From: Sclerodactyla briareus
Lineage: Eukaryota > Echinodermata > Holothuroidea > Dendrochirotida > Sclerodactylidae
Assembly: GCA_026419785.1 (NCBI GenBank)
Contig: JAODTK010001277.1
Coordinates: forward strand, 1-64,000
Length of the DNA stretch: 64,000 nt
Reading direction: 5' to 3'
How positions within the stretch are numbered: position 1 is the stretch's first letter; each line of letters opens with the position of its first letter. A program made the position numbers and the translations under genes. The notes below the pieces were generated by a model. The model saw nothing but the letters and a program-made list of their open reading frames with translations, was not told the origin of the DNA and ran no database searches. Positions 34,358 to 47,026 of the stretch are shown here, piece by piece.

Positions 34358-35386
34358 AATAAATAGGATTTACCAGAATGTCAGGTATGAATAGGATTTA
34401 ATTTACCAGCAGTCAGGTAAATGAATCGGATTTACCAGGAGTCTGTAATGAAAGGATGTCACCCAGAAGTCGGTAATGAATAGAATTTACCAAAGTCAGG
34501 TAACGAATAGGAAAGTCCGGTGATGAAGAGAGTTTCCAGAAGTCAGTCATGACTAGAATTTACCAGAAGTCAGGTCATGAATAGGTTCATTCACCAGAGG
34601 TTCAGTGTAAGAATGGGATTGATCGAAGTCAGGTAATGATTGATTTACCAGAATTCAGATAATGCATAGAATTTACCAGAAGTCAGGTGATGAATAGGAA
34701 TTCACCAGAGTCAGGTGATGAATATAAATTCCCAAAAAGTCAGTACTGAATAAAGAAATTTCCAGAAGTCAGGTAATTACTAGGATTACCAAAGTCCGGT
34801 ATGAATAGATAGGATTACACCAGAAGCAGTAATGAATAGTATTACACCAGAAGTCAAGTAATGAATCGGATTCACGAATCAGGTAATGAAAACAATTGTT
34901 ACCCAGAAGTCAGGTATGCATAGGATTTAACCAGAAGTCAGGTAAGAGTAGGATTATACCAAAGTCAGGTACTGAAATAGGTTTTACGCAGAAGTCGGGT
35001 AATGATAGGTTTAACCCGGAAGTTCAGATAATGAATAGAATTTACCAAAGTCAGGTAACGAATAGGATTTACCAGAAGTCAGGTAATGAATAGGATTTTA
35101 CCAGCAGTCAGGCAATTAAAGTTTAACCAGAAGATCAGGTAATGAATGGATTTACCAGAGGCAGGTAATGATAGAATTTTTACCAAAGTCCCATGTATGA
35201 ATAGGGTTTACCAGAATCAGATAATGAATAGGATTTACAAAGTCAGGTAATGAATAGGATTCACCAGAAGTCCCGGTGATTGATGCATTTAACCAAAGTC
35301 AGGTAATGAGTAGGGATTTCACCAAAAGTCTGTAATGATAGGATTTACCAGAAGTCAGGTAATGAATAGGGCCCTTACCAAAGTTG
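34358..35386. repeat. 28-bp satellite, ~36 copies
   Basis: The unit is about GAATAGGATTTACCAGAAGT then CAGGTAAT. Copies run head to tail, with frequent one-base indels in most units. It lies in a DENND1 intron. Confidence 0.95.
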
Positions 35387-35389
35387 AGT

Positions 35390-37465
35390 CATATTTTACA
35401 GACCCTTATACTTTGAACCATAGCTTCAACTATTTTCGTCTTTAGCCCAGGCTTCAGGTCTGTGTAACAGTGGCTCCTGATAAAACTCATTACCAGTCCC
35501 CTCTTTTGTCTTTACATTAAAATTTGATTCTGATTTGAATTCCATGGGTCCAAAGCAAGTGAGACACATCAGGAAACCCTGGCCAATGATCCTTGGATGA
35601 GTGCCCCAAATGCTCCTGGGACCACCAATGTACATTCCTCCGAAAAGATGATCAGTGTACTTCAGGATCTGACCAATTTCTCGGAACTTGGAGGTGAAAG
35701 AGGTGAAGAAGATTCAAATTCGAGGGTGACTGCTACAGTGAAGGACGGGAAGTATATCCGGACCAAACCCATAACTTCACTGCATTAAAGCAGATCATGG
35801 CATGAAGACCAAGACTTCCCTCATCGCAATGGCAAGGAACCCACATAAGGGCATGTCTTCCCCAAGACAAGAGTGATGAATGATAGCATGCAACTTCAAC
35901 CAGAAAAACAAAGGAATTCCAAGACTCCGCAAGTTTATCACTGATGGGGCTGTTTTTGCCCCATGGTATCCGCGTATGGAAACGGGTCCATGATGATCTT
36001 CCATGGGCTCAAGTTGACATCGTAGCTAGTTGGACAATTCTTCTCACTTATGGTAAAATTAGCTGATTGGTTGAGTTGCACCTTACTATTACTTAACTGA
36101 GGTGTAACAGTGAAAGCCCATGGAGGGACTCACCACCTCGACAAAGTCATCACACTCAGGCAAACTGTGTCACTAGTGCATATGCTTTAAACTACAACTT
36201 GTGTTGTGTCAAAATACACAATTTCTCTGTAACATTCATAACTCACTGATATCTCAGTGTTCAAATTATCCTCAAAAGCATATCGTCAAACAGGCATCGT
36301 TATGTGGTCCACCATGTATCATGAACTGTAATAAAAGAGGAAAACAAAATATATCGTTTGAGATCACTGGCACCAATTGATTCAAATAACTTATAGGATA
36401 GCATAGTTTGTTTGCCACATCAGCCACTGCCATCGCTCCCTAACACATTGAAACTCTGGTGAGATGAAATTGCACACACAGCTGAGCATTCCAAGGTAAA
36501 AATGTCGACTACAGTGGTTCATAACAAAACTGGAGACGAAACTTGCATTGGATTTCAACAAAACATGTTCCCTCCCTGTCATAGTAGCTAGCTAGAGGAG
36601 TCGAAGAACTGGAACCATATCAGATACGTCTCTCCTTGAACTTTGTTCAGGCGAGACAAAAACTTGAAATTTCAAGAGTAGATTCATTTGTCATACCACA
36701 TCCTAGGTGAGTGGAAACTTTTTGTGTTTCTATACACAGCGTGTTGAACTACAATAACATGAAATAATTTAAGGGGCCTCCCCAACAAGTGGAGCTTTCT
36801 TCATTTCAAGGAGCGCCACGACTGTGCATTCGATGCCCAGGGCACAGCCTGGTACATCCGGACAGAATTCCCTTCCCCCCCCCCCCCTACCTCCACGGGT
36901 GCCATGATCCGTGGATTTTAAACACAACATTCCATTTGCAGTAACTTGTATATCGAAATAGATTATGCAAGTGTTAGAATTGTTCCTCGGTTCTGTGGGG
37001 AACTGCGCAACCACTGTTGACACAGGGACCAACTACGCCAGCCAGTTTAAATCCTGACAGAATGGGTGCATTACCAGGGAACAATACCCTTTGTCATGTA
37101 CATGTAGCGCCTTCTTGTTATCGCAGGCGAGTGACCTGAAAATTCAATCAGGGTGTTGAAATGACAATCACATGATACAGGAGTGCTCTATCAGCGGCCA
37201 TCATTAGAGCATAATGCTCAAGGCAACCTGAATGGTCCGATTTCAGGAGTCCTGAAGAACCCATTCGAACTCTACATAATTAATTTAAACATGCGTGATT
37301 GGTCAGTGGCTGACACAAGCAAACCAGTAGTGCGGATTGATTCTCCCTAATTGATACATGAGTGCAGTTGCAACACTGGAATGCCTGTGAATTATTCATT
37401 ATGTCCACATGAAATAGTCTTTTCTGTTATTCATGGCTAAGCTTCATCTACAGGATTAGGTACCC
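35390..37465. other. Intron, no supported exon
   Basis: 35426-36040 has long but broken open frames on the minus strand (GGMYIGGPRSIWGTHPRIIG and similar) that could be a decayed coding element; the family is not recognised. The rest is AT-rich. The missing FIDGRL-type DENND1 exon should be here but could not be identified. Confidence 0.4.
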
Positions 37466-37469
37466 GTAG

Positions 37470-38035
37470 TCAGCTGACCAACTTGAATATACCTCAATTA
37501 CTAGGATCCATATTCTTCAAAAAAGGGTTGCACATATAATTTGTAATAATGGGTATAAAAAAATACCCCGCCTTTATTTCAAAATTTGGGTTTCATGACA
37601 ATTTATGATGTCTATTTGACATCGGGACTTTTATGTACCGCATTATCAACAACCTTCTGTCCCAAACTATGAATTTCTCTATGTGCATAATAATACATTC
37701 CACGACTATCGTTCAAGAAGTGCATCATCTCTCCGCCACGATAAACCTAGGACAAAATTGCGTAAACTTGTTTTAATTATACGGGTATTCATTTCTGGAA
37801 TTCTTTGCTAAACTATGTCAGGGTTAGTAATAGTTTCAGTATTTTCAAGCACAGGCTAACACACTATCCCAACAATTGTGCTTATTCATGATGAGTATGA
37901 TTTGATTTATCGTCTTATAGGTCGCTGTACCTGTCTCCACTACACCTATTTTCTCACTTTCTGTTCCTTCCTTTCCCCTTTTCTTTTTTTTTTCTCATTA
38001 TTTCTGTTTTGGTGGCCAGACATCGAATAAATTTT
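37470..38035 (+). mobile_element. LINE 3' terminal fragment
   Basis: Plus-strand frames read LEYTSITRIHILQKRVAHII then CNNGYKKIPRLYFK, and later NNTFHDYRSRSASSLRHDKP and RTKLRKLVLIIR. This is the 'ILQKRa.RiI......a.t..lf..l..l......' C-terminal domain of non-LTR elements, ending near the A-rich stretch at 38020-38035. It is 5' truncated with several frame changes. Confidence 0.75.
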
Positions 38036-38578
38036 TGAACCTTCTCCATTCACTTCAGTGATTTGTATTTATGCATGTTTATAAGTCTCCTTTATAGTCA
38101 CATTAAATATTGTATGCTTTTGTTCACTGGAGTGATGAATAAATTGAAATTTAATGAATTGCCTTCAAGAATGATTGATCTGAATGAAGTAAGAGTATAC
38201 TGATAGAAAAACTGCCAACAAATATAACAAACAAACAGGGCTGCCCAGGCAATTGAAATGATGTAACCCTATCCAATTTCGAATCACCAGTAATCAGCTT
38301 TTCGACACATGAGTATCGAACAATTGTGCATACAGTTTTACCAATTTGTTCAGAATTTCGAGGACGGTGTTGATGGACCTGTTTTTCTGAGGAGGGAGGG
38401 GAATAATTCAAACTGTTGGTCCTGAGTCCTCTACAGATAATATGTTGCAGTTATTTTTAGGGAGATCAATCTGTCCAAGCCTCTCTGTAAGCCACTGGTA
38501 ACTTGGAACTTGCTGACAATTTCTTCAGTACAATTCACCTACCAGAAAATGAACCCCTCTCACCATGTAACCACATAC

Positions 38579-38678
38579 CTGTGTGAAATGTTGCATTGTA
38601 GTAGCCTCTCAAGACACACCCTCATACCAGAGCCCCTGGAATCAGCAAAGAAGTCCTTATCAAAGACAATCTCCTCAC
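38579..38678 (-). CDS. DENND1: DENND1 exon, late DENN/dDENN segment
   Basis: The minus-strand acceptor TCTGATTCTTTCAG precedes 38678 and the donor GTATGT follows 38579. Residues are EEIVFDKDFFADSRGSGMRV then CLERLLQCNISH. They align with the human DENND1 segment GEPITFCEESFV...MKQFLE...LQLF in both spacing and hydrophobic pattern. The exon starts with two bases of a split Gly codon. The preceding exon appears to lack the matching base, so a G has probably dropped from its end. Together with the next exons upstream, this part forms the dDENN part of the Rab GEF module. Confidence 0.75.
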
Positions 38679-38919
38679 CTGAAAGAATCAGAGAGAATGG
38701 TATGGATAACATCAACATAAAAACCATCATTAACAATTTTAGGTTGGAAATCCATGCTAGCATAGGTAAGATGGGAAAGTAAAATAGCTACACCATCCTT
38801 TACTGTATGTATTCCCAGCCATAGTACTGATACTTTATGCACTTGCCACTCGTTATCCAGAATGGAGGAGGGGTTGGCCCAGTGGATTGCCAGGGGATGC
38901 GCGTTTAAAAATTAGAACA

Positions 38920-39060
38920 CCCCCCATGGGCGTCAATCCTGGGGGGACGGGGAGACGTGTCCCCCCACATTTCGAGGATGCTCCCATTGATTTTAATTTT
39001 TCACACAGTAATTTTTTTATTTTTTTTAGGTTTTTCATTTTCCCCCCACTTTGGTCATGT
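38920..39060. repeat. 'CATGGGCGTCAA' dispersed repeat, copy 1
   Basis: 'CCCATGGGCGTCAATCCTGG' is followed by GGGGACGGGGAGACGTGTCC and a CCCCCCACATTTCG block. A second copy with a longer G run starts near 46450. It is a G/C-run-rich dispersed element with unclear ends. Confidence 0.55.
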
Positions 39061-39239
39061 CCCCTACTTCTGAAGATGGATTGATGCACCCCCCCTGATA
39101 GGTCCTGGCCACAGGCATGAGAGACCCAGTAGGGCAGGGCATCATTTTATAGCGGTGCGCTACATTAGTGAACATCCAAGCTGCACTAGTATACCCTGGT
39201 TTGAAAGCGATGTCCGCATTAGAAGAAACCCCCATTGAG

Positions 39240-39830
39240 CCCCTGTAAAGTCCTGGGCTATCAGTACCATATACCGAGTATGAGCTTCATCCATCTAGGT
39301 GGGGTCGATTTATCACGTTTACAAGCTGAAATTAGCCAAAATATCACCCTCTCTCAGCTGCCTTCAGGGTGCCGTTGCTCTTGATAAGGAAGGATTTTCT
39401 GCCTTGCGGCGACCTCGGACCTGACCCAAACCAATAGGGTTCATGTGCTCATCATGGGGAACTCACTACCAAAGTATGAGCTTCCCCCATCCAGGTGGGT
39501 TCGAGTTATGTTTACAAGCCAAAATGGGCCAAAATATCAACTCTTCACCAATTTTTCTATTTTTTTTTACTAAAATTCACCCCCTCCTGAACCAAGAGCA
39601 ATAGGGTTCCTGTACTCCCATAAGAAAGCTATACACTACATTTCAACTTGACCTGTCAAACTGTTCAGGACTTATCCTGTTACAAGCATTTTCAGACCTC
39701 AGACCTGACCCCGAAACGATAGGGTTCATGCACTCATCATGGAGAACACACATACGAAGTATGAGCTTCATCCATCCAGGTGGGGTTGAGTTATCATGTT
39801 TACGAGCTGAGCGTCACATACATACATACA
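39240..39830 (-). repeat. AGGTCA-rich dispersed repeat
   Basis: Two to three units of about 240-290 bases repeat 'AGTATGAGCTTCATCCATC', 'CAGGTGGGGTTGAGTTATC' and 'AATAGGGTTCATG.ACTCAT'. They are the reverse-orientation relatives of the copies at 3960-4862. Noncoding, intronic. Confidence 0.75.
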
Positions 39831-39839
39831 CACACAGAC

Positions 39840-41190
39840 GCACTGGCACGATTGCATAGATTTCGTCAAGGAAAAAAAAAAAAGACTGGTGGACAAGGTT
39901 AAAGTAGAGGTACAAACTTTGACCAATACTTTGCTGTCAGACAGCCTAGCTTAGTTTAATAGGGTTACCTGCCACAACTTCTGCCTCCTGTTAACATGTC
40001 ATGCAAAATGGCAGCAGGTTTCAATATTCAGAATAAATCCTTCCTTCAGTCCACCCAAAGACCTTCTAGGAGAGAATAGGGTTTTGCATCCCAAACCATA
40101 GGGGGCCATGTCCTCCCTCTGCTTCTTGAAAATACTCCCACTGACTTCAACCTTTTCACATAATACAAATTTGAAAATGCGGCCATCTAATCTGAATCTA
40201 GTAGTCGGCAAAACATCACACTTGACGCATCATACCAACATTGAGAGTCATAAAGCTGGGTTACTGTTGGGGTCTGGATTGATAGAAGCTCCTCAGTTCA
40301 GGTTAAACTCGTTTAGAGTTCTGCTGTCAGCATCCTGGGATGGTGAACAATTCCAATCACGTATGTTGATAACTAACTGTCACAACGTGACTGAATAAAC
40401 TTCTGAGAATGTCCTCTCGTACCATGTTTGTACCAGGTAACATAATTCAAGAGAGGTGTGTCAACAAGATGGTTCACCATTTTATACAACATTGTGATAC
40501 GGTTTGCCCTGCTTTATAATTCGAGCAGCTCCCAGTTAAGTTCTTCAAAGACCATCCCCCCCCCCCCCCCCCTCCCCTTGGTGGTGACACTCGTGCCTCA
40601 AATTGTAACCTTTCAAAACCTGCCATGGACCAATGTCTGAAGTTAGGCAAATACCGACAAATGAGAAATTTTGAGTGACTCCCATCAGAGGCCTCACTCA
40701 ATAGTAGATTACACTATAGTAAACACACTTTAATACGAGGTTCATTTGGAAAGCCACAAAGGTTATCAACTCTGTCGAATACAAAATTACCACTACCTTC
40801 GCAATCAACCCTTTTCTCCTTCCCTAGATAACAGCACACCAAAATCATTCCACACCTACTTTATATGGTGACGGTTTAATTTTTTCCTAGATGTTTTCTT
40901 CATTTAACTGTTCAGTTTCAATACGTAAGTTTTTTCGAACTGTGAGGATGTTACCAAATTTGCTGAAGTTGATTCGCTGTAGTTCAAAAACATTAAAAAT
41001 ATCCCACCGATGAACTGCAATTTGTGTTTTACCTTGACGTGAACCAACAAGGAAAATCTGGATATTGGACGATGCTCCAATATTGGCTCTTGACAGCCCC
41101 ACAGCCATCTTCCACTTGTGGGAACACAATGTCTTTCCCTTCCTCTGATTAACCTAGGAACTGTGAAGTAAAAGTCAAAACTTGGATTCC
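39840..41190. other. Intron, nothing recognised
   Basis: AT-rich sequence with a C run at about 40557-40573. No conserved exon was seen. Confidence 0.5.
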
Positions 41191-41193
41191 TAC

Positions 41194-41319
41194 CTCCCTC
41201 AGCTTCAGCGCTTGCTTGGAGTTGCCAAACAGATGCACCATCGTCTTCAGGAAAGCCCGGGCTACCCCGTCCCCACTTATCGTGGCAGTGTTCTTCAAGT
41301 TGTTTTTCAGCTGTCGTAC
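41194..41319 (-). CDS. DENND1: DENND1 exon (SGDGVARAFL segment)
   Basis: The minus-strand acceptor TTTATCTTGCCCAG precedes 41319 and GTAGGA follows 41194. All 42 codons are open: VRQLKNNLKNTATISGDGVA then RAFLKTMVHLFGNSKQALKL and RE. It matches the human DENND1 segment LKNKLKK...TGDGVARAFLxxxxxLFGxYRxAL very closely. DENND1 proteins load GTP onto Rab35 at clathrin-coated pits through this DENN module. The expected Gly codon split at the exon end needs one more G than is present. Confidence 0.88.
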
Positions 41320-42885
41320 CTGGGCAAGATAAAAGGAGATGAATTAAAAACTGGTCAATTCCCAAAAGATGATTACAGCTCTGGTCCAGCAGCACATACT
41401 TCACCTGTTTCCTAGTAGTTACCTTGTAGATGTAGGGTTACTTTTTTTCAAATGATACATTGAACATTTGAGCATCTAGTAAAGTCTGCATGATTTATGC
41501 AAAATGCAAGAATTTATGGGTCTACTACATGGCCTGGACTACCAAACTTGGTCCATGGAAGACCTTTAACTTTTTCAAGACCACAATCAAACAATAATCA
41601 ATGATATTAGGACAGCTCCTAGGGAGTATCCGATTCAATTCGGTGGGAGTAGAAACAGCTCTATTCAGTCAGAATGGCCGAATTACCAATAGAGGACACT
41701 CCCTACTTACCCTTGGTCAATGATAATACTTACCAACTTTCAATACACCATCCAATTATATTCTGTAAGTTGAAGCCGGCTTGGAACATTCAAACAAAAT
41801 GGCCAGAACTGACCCTCAGATAATCTTTGCCTTCAAAATCATGGACATTCTATACGTACCATTTATCAATATCAGTCAATGTAACAAACTATCATGTTTA
41901 TTCGATTCATTCAGTGGAGGAGCACTAGGTTGTGTGACCCCTAAAATGACAATTTTGGTCAAAGTTACGCCTAGATGACCTTGGACGTTAATCACTGAGC
42001 ACCCAGTATGTAGCACTGGCCTCTGAAAATACTTCCATGATCCTCTGATTCAAACTGTAAGAAGAGCATTTTGCATATTTTCACAAAATAGCTAAAATTG
42101 ACCACCAAGACGATGTTGACCTCAATTTTTTTAAGCACTTTCCACTTGGTTATCAATGTGACCTAGTGTCATCATGGTCCATCAAAGGATATAAGAGAAG
42201 CAGCAGTTTGAAATCACTGTGACAGTCAGATGGATAAATAACAGATGGACATGCACATCACAATAGCTCACTCAGCTGTACGGCCGAGGTGAGCTACTCA
42301 AGATGGGGTGGTATGTCTCTTTCCCCGCCACCTTGTTACTAGCAGCACTGATGACACTCTTCTTGTGCAATTTTTCAAGTTGTGCACATTGCATTGAACT
42401 GATTTCCTCGATTCAGGTGCCAACAGAGCATCAGAGATAGTAGCAAAGCCCTGGGGAACACAATGGAGTGACACCTAGAATAGGTATGTCAAGAGTTAAC
42501 AGAAAGAAGTGCATACTATCTAGTATGAGTTGGACACACCTCTAATGGTTAGAGAGTGTTTGAGAGTGTTTGATCAAATATCAAGTGGGAATAACAGCTT
42601 TCGTATTATGCATAGAATTGGCCACTATTTCTTGAGTTTCTCTCCAGTGGCTTCCAAAAATCATCAGGTCTGTGAGGCAATACAAGGCAAGCGGACTCCA
42701 ACAGAACAACAATCACATCACAGAACTCTTTTCAAACAGTCCAACTACAGTCTATGAACAGATCAACACACTAATTACACAAGAATGTTCTTGGTATCTA
42801 GCTGCAAACTATAGTCAGATCGACGCACTTTTTCCAAGAAAACTGTCTCGATATCTAGCTGCCGAATATGGACAGATCAACTTAC

Positions 42886-42985
42886 TATTTCTGAGGGATT
42901 GTCTCGATATCTTCAAAAGGATCTCTATTTCATTTGTGTCTGCATTAAGGATGACCACCTCATCAATTGGGTTGCTCCTTATTCT
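42886..42985 (-). CDS. DENND1: DENND1 exon (VVILNADTN segment)
   Basis: The minus-strand acceptor CATTCATTTGCAG precedes 42985 and the strong donor GTAAGT follows 42886. It reads RIRSNPIDEVVILNADTNEI E, then after one missing base DPFEDIETIPQK. The human family reads ...DVVxLNVDTNTLETPFxDLxxLPxDV, so both halves match and only the frame is broken, at about 42925. Introns on each side are 0.8 and 1.6 kb. Confidence 0.85.
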
Positions 42986-43451
42986 CTGCAAATGAATGAA
43001 CATGAAATATCACCGTCAATAAAGTCAAATTTGTTCCTCATAATTTGAAGTTACATACTCATCTTGTTTTCGTGTTGTGTACATTGATAGTTTGGGCAAT
43101 TGATGTCACAAAGGGAACCAAATGAATTATGCTATGCTGGGTTTACACTATAATTGTTCATTTGACTCTTCCATAAGGGAAATTGCAAGGCAAGTCAATG
43201 AATACTTGCATCTATTTATTCTTAGAAATTCTATGAATTTTCATTCAAATTAGGTTCACCATTTTGTGTGACAGAGCTATTGAAACGTAAATTTTGCACT
43301 GGCACCACATTGAGCAGGTCTTCTTCTCCCCCCTCCCCCTGTTATCATGAACACATACATAATTAAATGTCTTCCACATTTCACTGTCTCATCGACCGAA
43401 AAATGTTGGGAAGTTTTCTCGTTCAATTTGTTGGAAAAGTATCAGCAGTAT

Positions 43452-43479
43452 TCACACACACACACACACACACACACAC
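43452..43479. repeat. (CA)n microsatellite
   Basis: About 14 uninterrupted CA units in a DENND1 intron. Confidence 0.95.
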
Positions 43480-43779
43480 TGGTACTTTCTACCTCCATGT
43501 TGCTCTACCTAGAAGTCCTCTCCGCAGGTTCACTGCTATTTGAACAGGAACTGTATGTTACTGATGCAATCTGTATACAAATGCAAGCAATCGCTTGTTG
43601 CTCTGTGTTTCTCACTCAGGGACATTTTTTCTTTTCAAGTAGTTACATACATTAGCCTACCATTGCCTCTCCAGATACTATGATAGCTCCATGTTTAGAG
43701 AATAAGACAGGTCCTGCAAGTCTGCGATTCACAAGAAAAAAGAGCATTACAAAATTTATATTGTTGATTGACCACTCAC

Positions 43780-43926
43780 AGGCATGAAGGAGTCATGTAC
43801 CCCGACTAGGAAGGGCATGGGGGCACAGCAGTAGTCTATGAGATGTGTGGGCATCACCGGAATGTAGATGTGCTGCCAGTCGAGTGGGAAGAGGAGAGAA
43901 GCTGCACCGTGGACGCACGCCGTTAA
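43780..43926 (-). CDS. DENND1: DENND1 DENN-domain exon
   Basis: The minus-strand acceptor TGTTCTCTCTGTAG precedes 43926 and the donor GTGAGT follows 43780. All 49 codons are open with no frame change: [49 protein letters not shown]. This is the diagnostic core of the DENN domain in the connecdenn family (LTACVHGA...[31 protein letters not shown]). DENND1 is preferred over DENND2-6, MADD and SBF because those diverge at [22 protein letters not shown]. The best-supported exon in the window. Confidence 0.92.
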
Positions 43927-43929
43927 CTA

Positions 43930-46440
43930 CAGAGAGAACAACAGAATCTTAGGCAGTCGCAAGGCTCTGTGTGCAGGGTCTGATGGCAATTGTCGGCGAC
44001 AATCGCAGACTTGAATTCAGTACAATACACATCACATCGAGGATAAAGGGCAAGTACAGCCGAAAGTATTTAAATGTCACATGACTGTGTATTGAAATGA
44101 ATGCCAATCAAACTTTGGTTCATGTCCTAGCATGTCCGAGGCTCATAAAGTTACAAATTTTAAACGATTAATATCACTGCTTAAGTTGGCAATTTGAAAT
44201 TGGCCAAAATTTTATGACTTCATATCTACCAATTTTAAAGAAAAAAGAAAATAGTCTTTAACTTTGCCCTTATGATTGGTAGATATGACATCATAAAAGG
44301 TTGCTAGTTTCCCCAAATCACCAAATTATATGAAATTTGAGGAAGCCATATCTTCCCAACCAAACATGCTATAAGCCTGAAACAAAGTAATATTTGAATG
44401 ATTTTTTATTCTCTTTAACATTAACACCAAAAAGAGTATTAATTTAGTGGGACTTTGCCTCTAGCACATCACACCTACCCTAACTGAAGGTGGTCAGGGG
44501 CGGAAATGTTCTTCTCCAGTCCCAGTGAGGCAATGGATTATTCTCACCCGATTGGACGCTCATGCAAACCATCACGCAGATAGAACAGTACTTGGAATAG
44601 CGCCCCATGTTGTGTCATATATTCGTAAGTTGTTTCCAGAAATCCAGCAAGCCATCTACAGTTTTGCGTACAAACTTTCCGTTGTTATGTCATGTGAGTG
44701 ACACTCTATCATTCGCTCGGTGTTGCAAGCCGACATAGGCCCGCAAGGATTAGCAATGTCATAGGTCTCCTCCTCATTAGAGATAAACAGGCCAGTTGGG
44801 ACCTATTCTTCGGTTAAGATTTTTTCTGTCTTGCCAGGACCATTCAGCAAACCATCGTTACCGCATACATCAGTGGTCCTCATTGAGCAAACTGTCTCAG
44901 AAAATTCTCCATTCCTGCTTTATCTTATAAAGGCACAGACTGCAAGGACAATCACCTTAGCTTAAAAGACTGAATGAATTAAGAAGAGGCTAATATGTTA
45001 GATGGAGGAAAACTGTCAGTCAAACCTAAAGTTGTAGACTTTCCGTTACAGAGTACAGTCCTTCGAATTGGTGCATGTGTATGTGCAAGATCGAAAGCAT
45101 CCATCATGCAATAATAAATGACGTCATAATGCACAACCCTGCAAACAATCTTGTTTCTATTGAAATTCACATACTATTTTCACTTCAAACGAAAAAGATT
45201 CAGTCTAGGGGAGAGGATTGCTGTAGTGGGTTGGTAGGAGGACAAAGAACTGCTAAGCGTGACTTATTGAACAAAATGAAACAATGAAATACTTAACATA
45301 ACTTCCTGGGTTGCCCATGTGTGACGGCATGAGTGATTGATGCAATGGGATTCTCCCGAAAACTCCAAATGATAACCTTACTGGAAAAATCGATTGGAAT
45401 GGGGTTTGGACCTATAGATCAGTTTCCATTTTCCACGATAAAACTCTGTTGGATCAAGCCTGCAGGTGTCCTTTAAGACCATCAGCACACATGCAGTCAG
45501 GTTCCATCTGTCAGTGCAGCTAGACCTTTGGAGTCACCTGTGGTGCATTTGATTGACCATTTACTTGTATACTTGAAAATTATGCATAGTTGTGACCTGC
45601 TCATCGGAAAAGTGCTACAAGCACTTTGATAGCACAGATTAATGGTATGTGAATAGGTTTCTTGAAGGCGCACAGGGAAAACAGCAAGCAAAGCATCTGG
45701 ACAAAACTAGTTGAGCCCCTGTACCACTGCTCACCCACATCAGGGCCCTTGATAACAATAGTCTGAGCGGTTTCTGGGTGGGAAATGTCCAGTTGTCCGT
45801 TAATTAATGGTCATTCAACATATAAACTGTTTCTAAGGGGGAACAAATATATAGGGGACCCAAGGTCATCGAAATGTTGGCATTTACTCCCCACAAGTCA
45901 CAGTACTGTACGCACAACTTGTGATAGAGTTATATTTTGACTTTTTACTTGGTACCCAACAAACACAATGTTTTGGAATCACTCCATCAAAACGTTTCCT
46001 AGATGTACAACAATACAAAGATTCACAGTTGAAAGAAGACGATAGAATCACTCCATCAACGTCCTAGATGTACAACCAATACAATATTCACAGTTGAAGA
46101 GACTATAGTAACCCTACGACCCCAACCACATCTCAATCACTCTTGAGTAACACTGAGGGCCACAAGCAATGTCCTGTGATAATTATCCAATACTAATTAG
46201 TGATACATCCTACATTCGTTGTCAGTGATCAATCCATGCGGTCACAGACTTTAATTATGTGTTGGAGGTTGTGGTTGACCCTGATGAACTGCCTGCCAAT
46301 ACGCCTTTTCACAAATTGTAAGTGCATGCTCAGCACTAAACAGCACTGTAAGGCAATGGCGAGCGAGCAAGTGCCACCTATGACTTTAGAATAATAGTTA
46401 TTATTACTCATTAACTATAACCAAGAACAGGCTATAGTGT
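43930..46440. other. Intron, nothing recognised
   Basis: AT-rich sequence. The expected upstream exon (the family's NLTEYFVAVDVNNMLxLYxSM and LYERRIL region) should lie somewhere between 43.9 and 62.1 kb on the minus strand but was not found. Confidence 0.45.
46248..46317 (+). CDS. Weak candidate exon, unknown
   Basis: GCGGTCACAG precedes 46248 and GTAAGTGC follows 46317. In between the frame reads FNYVLEVVVDPDELPANTPF then HK. Donor quality is good and the peptide looks protein-like, but I recognise no family and there is no neighbouring exon on this strand. It could equally be chance inside the DENND1 intron. Confidence 0.18.
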
Positions 46441-46445
46441 TGACT

Positions 46446-46560
46446 ACATCCATGGGCGTCAACGGTGGGGGAAGGAGGGGGGGGGGGGGGGGGGACATGT
46501 CCCACTTTCAAAAGTGAGGGGAGTTTCATATCGTTTGGTCCCCCCCACGTTTCGGACCGT
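46446..46560. repeat. 'CATGGGCGTCAA' dispersed repeat, copy 2
   Basis: CATCCATGGGCGTCAACGG is followed by a G run and GGACATGTCCCACTTTC, then CCCCCCACGTTTCGGACC. It is related to the copy at 38920-39060. Confidence 0.55.
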
Positions 46561-47026
46561 AATTAAAAAATAATAGGACACATACCCCATTTTGTATCAC
46601 TCTAAACTGATTCAATTTTGTCTAACCAACAATATAAAGCGTTGGAAATTGTCTTAGCATAATTCAGGTGCAGACCCAGGTAAGATCTGCGACCGACTAG
46701 GGCCGAAAGTGGAAGGATTACCCAGCTTCATGCAGAGTTCTCGATTTTATTTTAATCAATAGCCAAAGTGCATATTTTTCAAGTGTTTCGCGAGCAAGCG
46801 TTTTTCTTCCAGGCGTTGTAGGCTCTAAAATATGAGATGTAATGCCTTCGAATCATTTCGTTCACTCGTTTAATTCAGAAGCCTTGGGACAGGACTCCCC
46901 TCCCCCCCTCCCCAATTTTTATGGATGAAAAAATTCGGAGCGAAAAATTCGTGGAAAATTTGGGAGGAAAAAAATAAAAAAATTTTTTTAATTTTTTTAA
47001 TTTTTTTAAGGTTTTTGTTTTTTTTA

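Noticed and set aside
36130-36165. Possible minus-strand DENND1 mini-exon ending LPECDDFVEV before GTGAGT
   Set aside because: The donor is good, but the upstream sequence lacks a pyrimidine tract and does not encode the expected FIDGRL-type residues.
36769-37032. 87-codon minus frame with GRGGGGREFCPDVPG
   Set aside because: It runs through a C/G homopolymer and shows no splice context or known domain.
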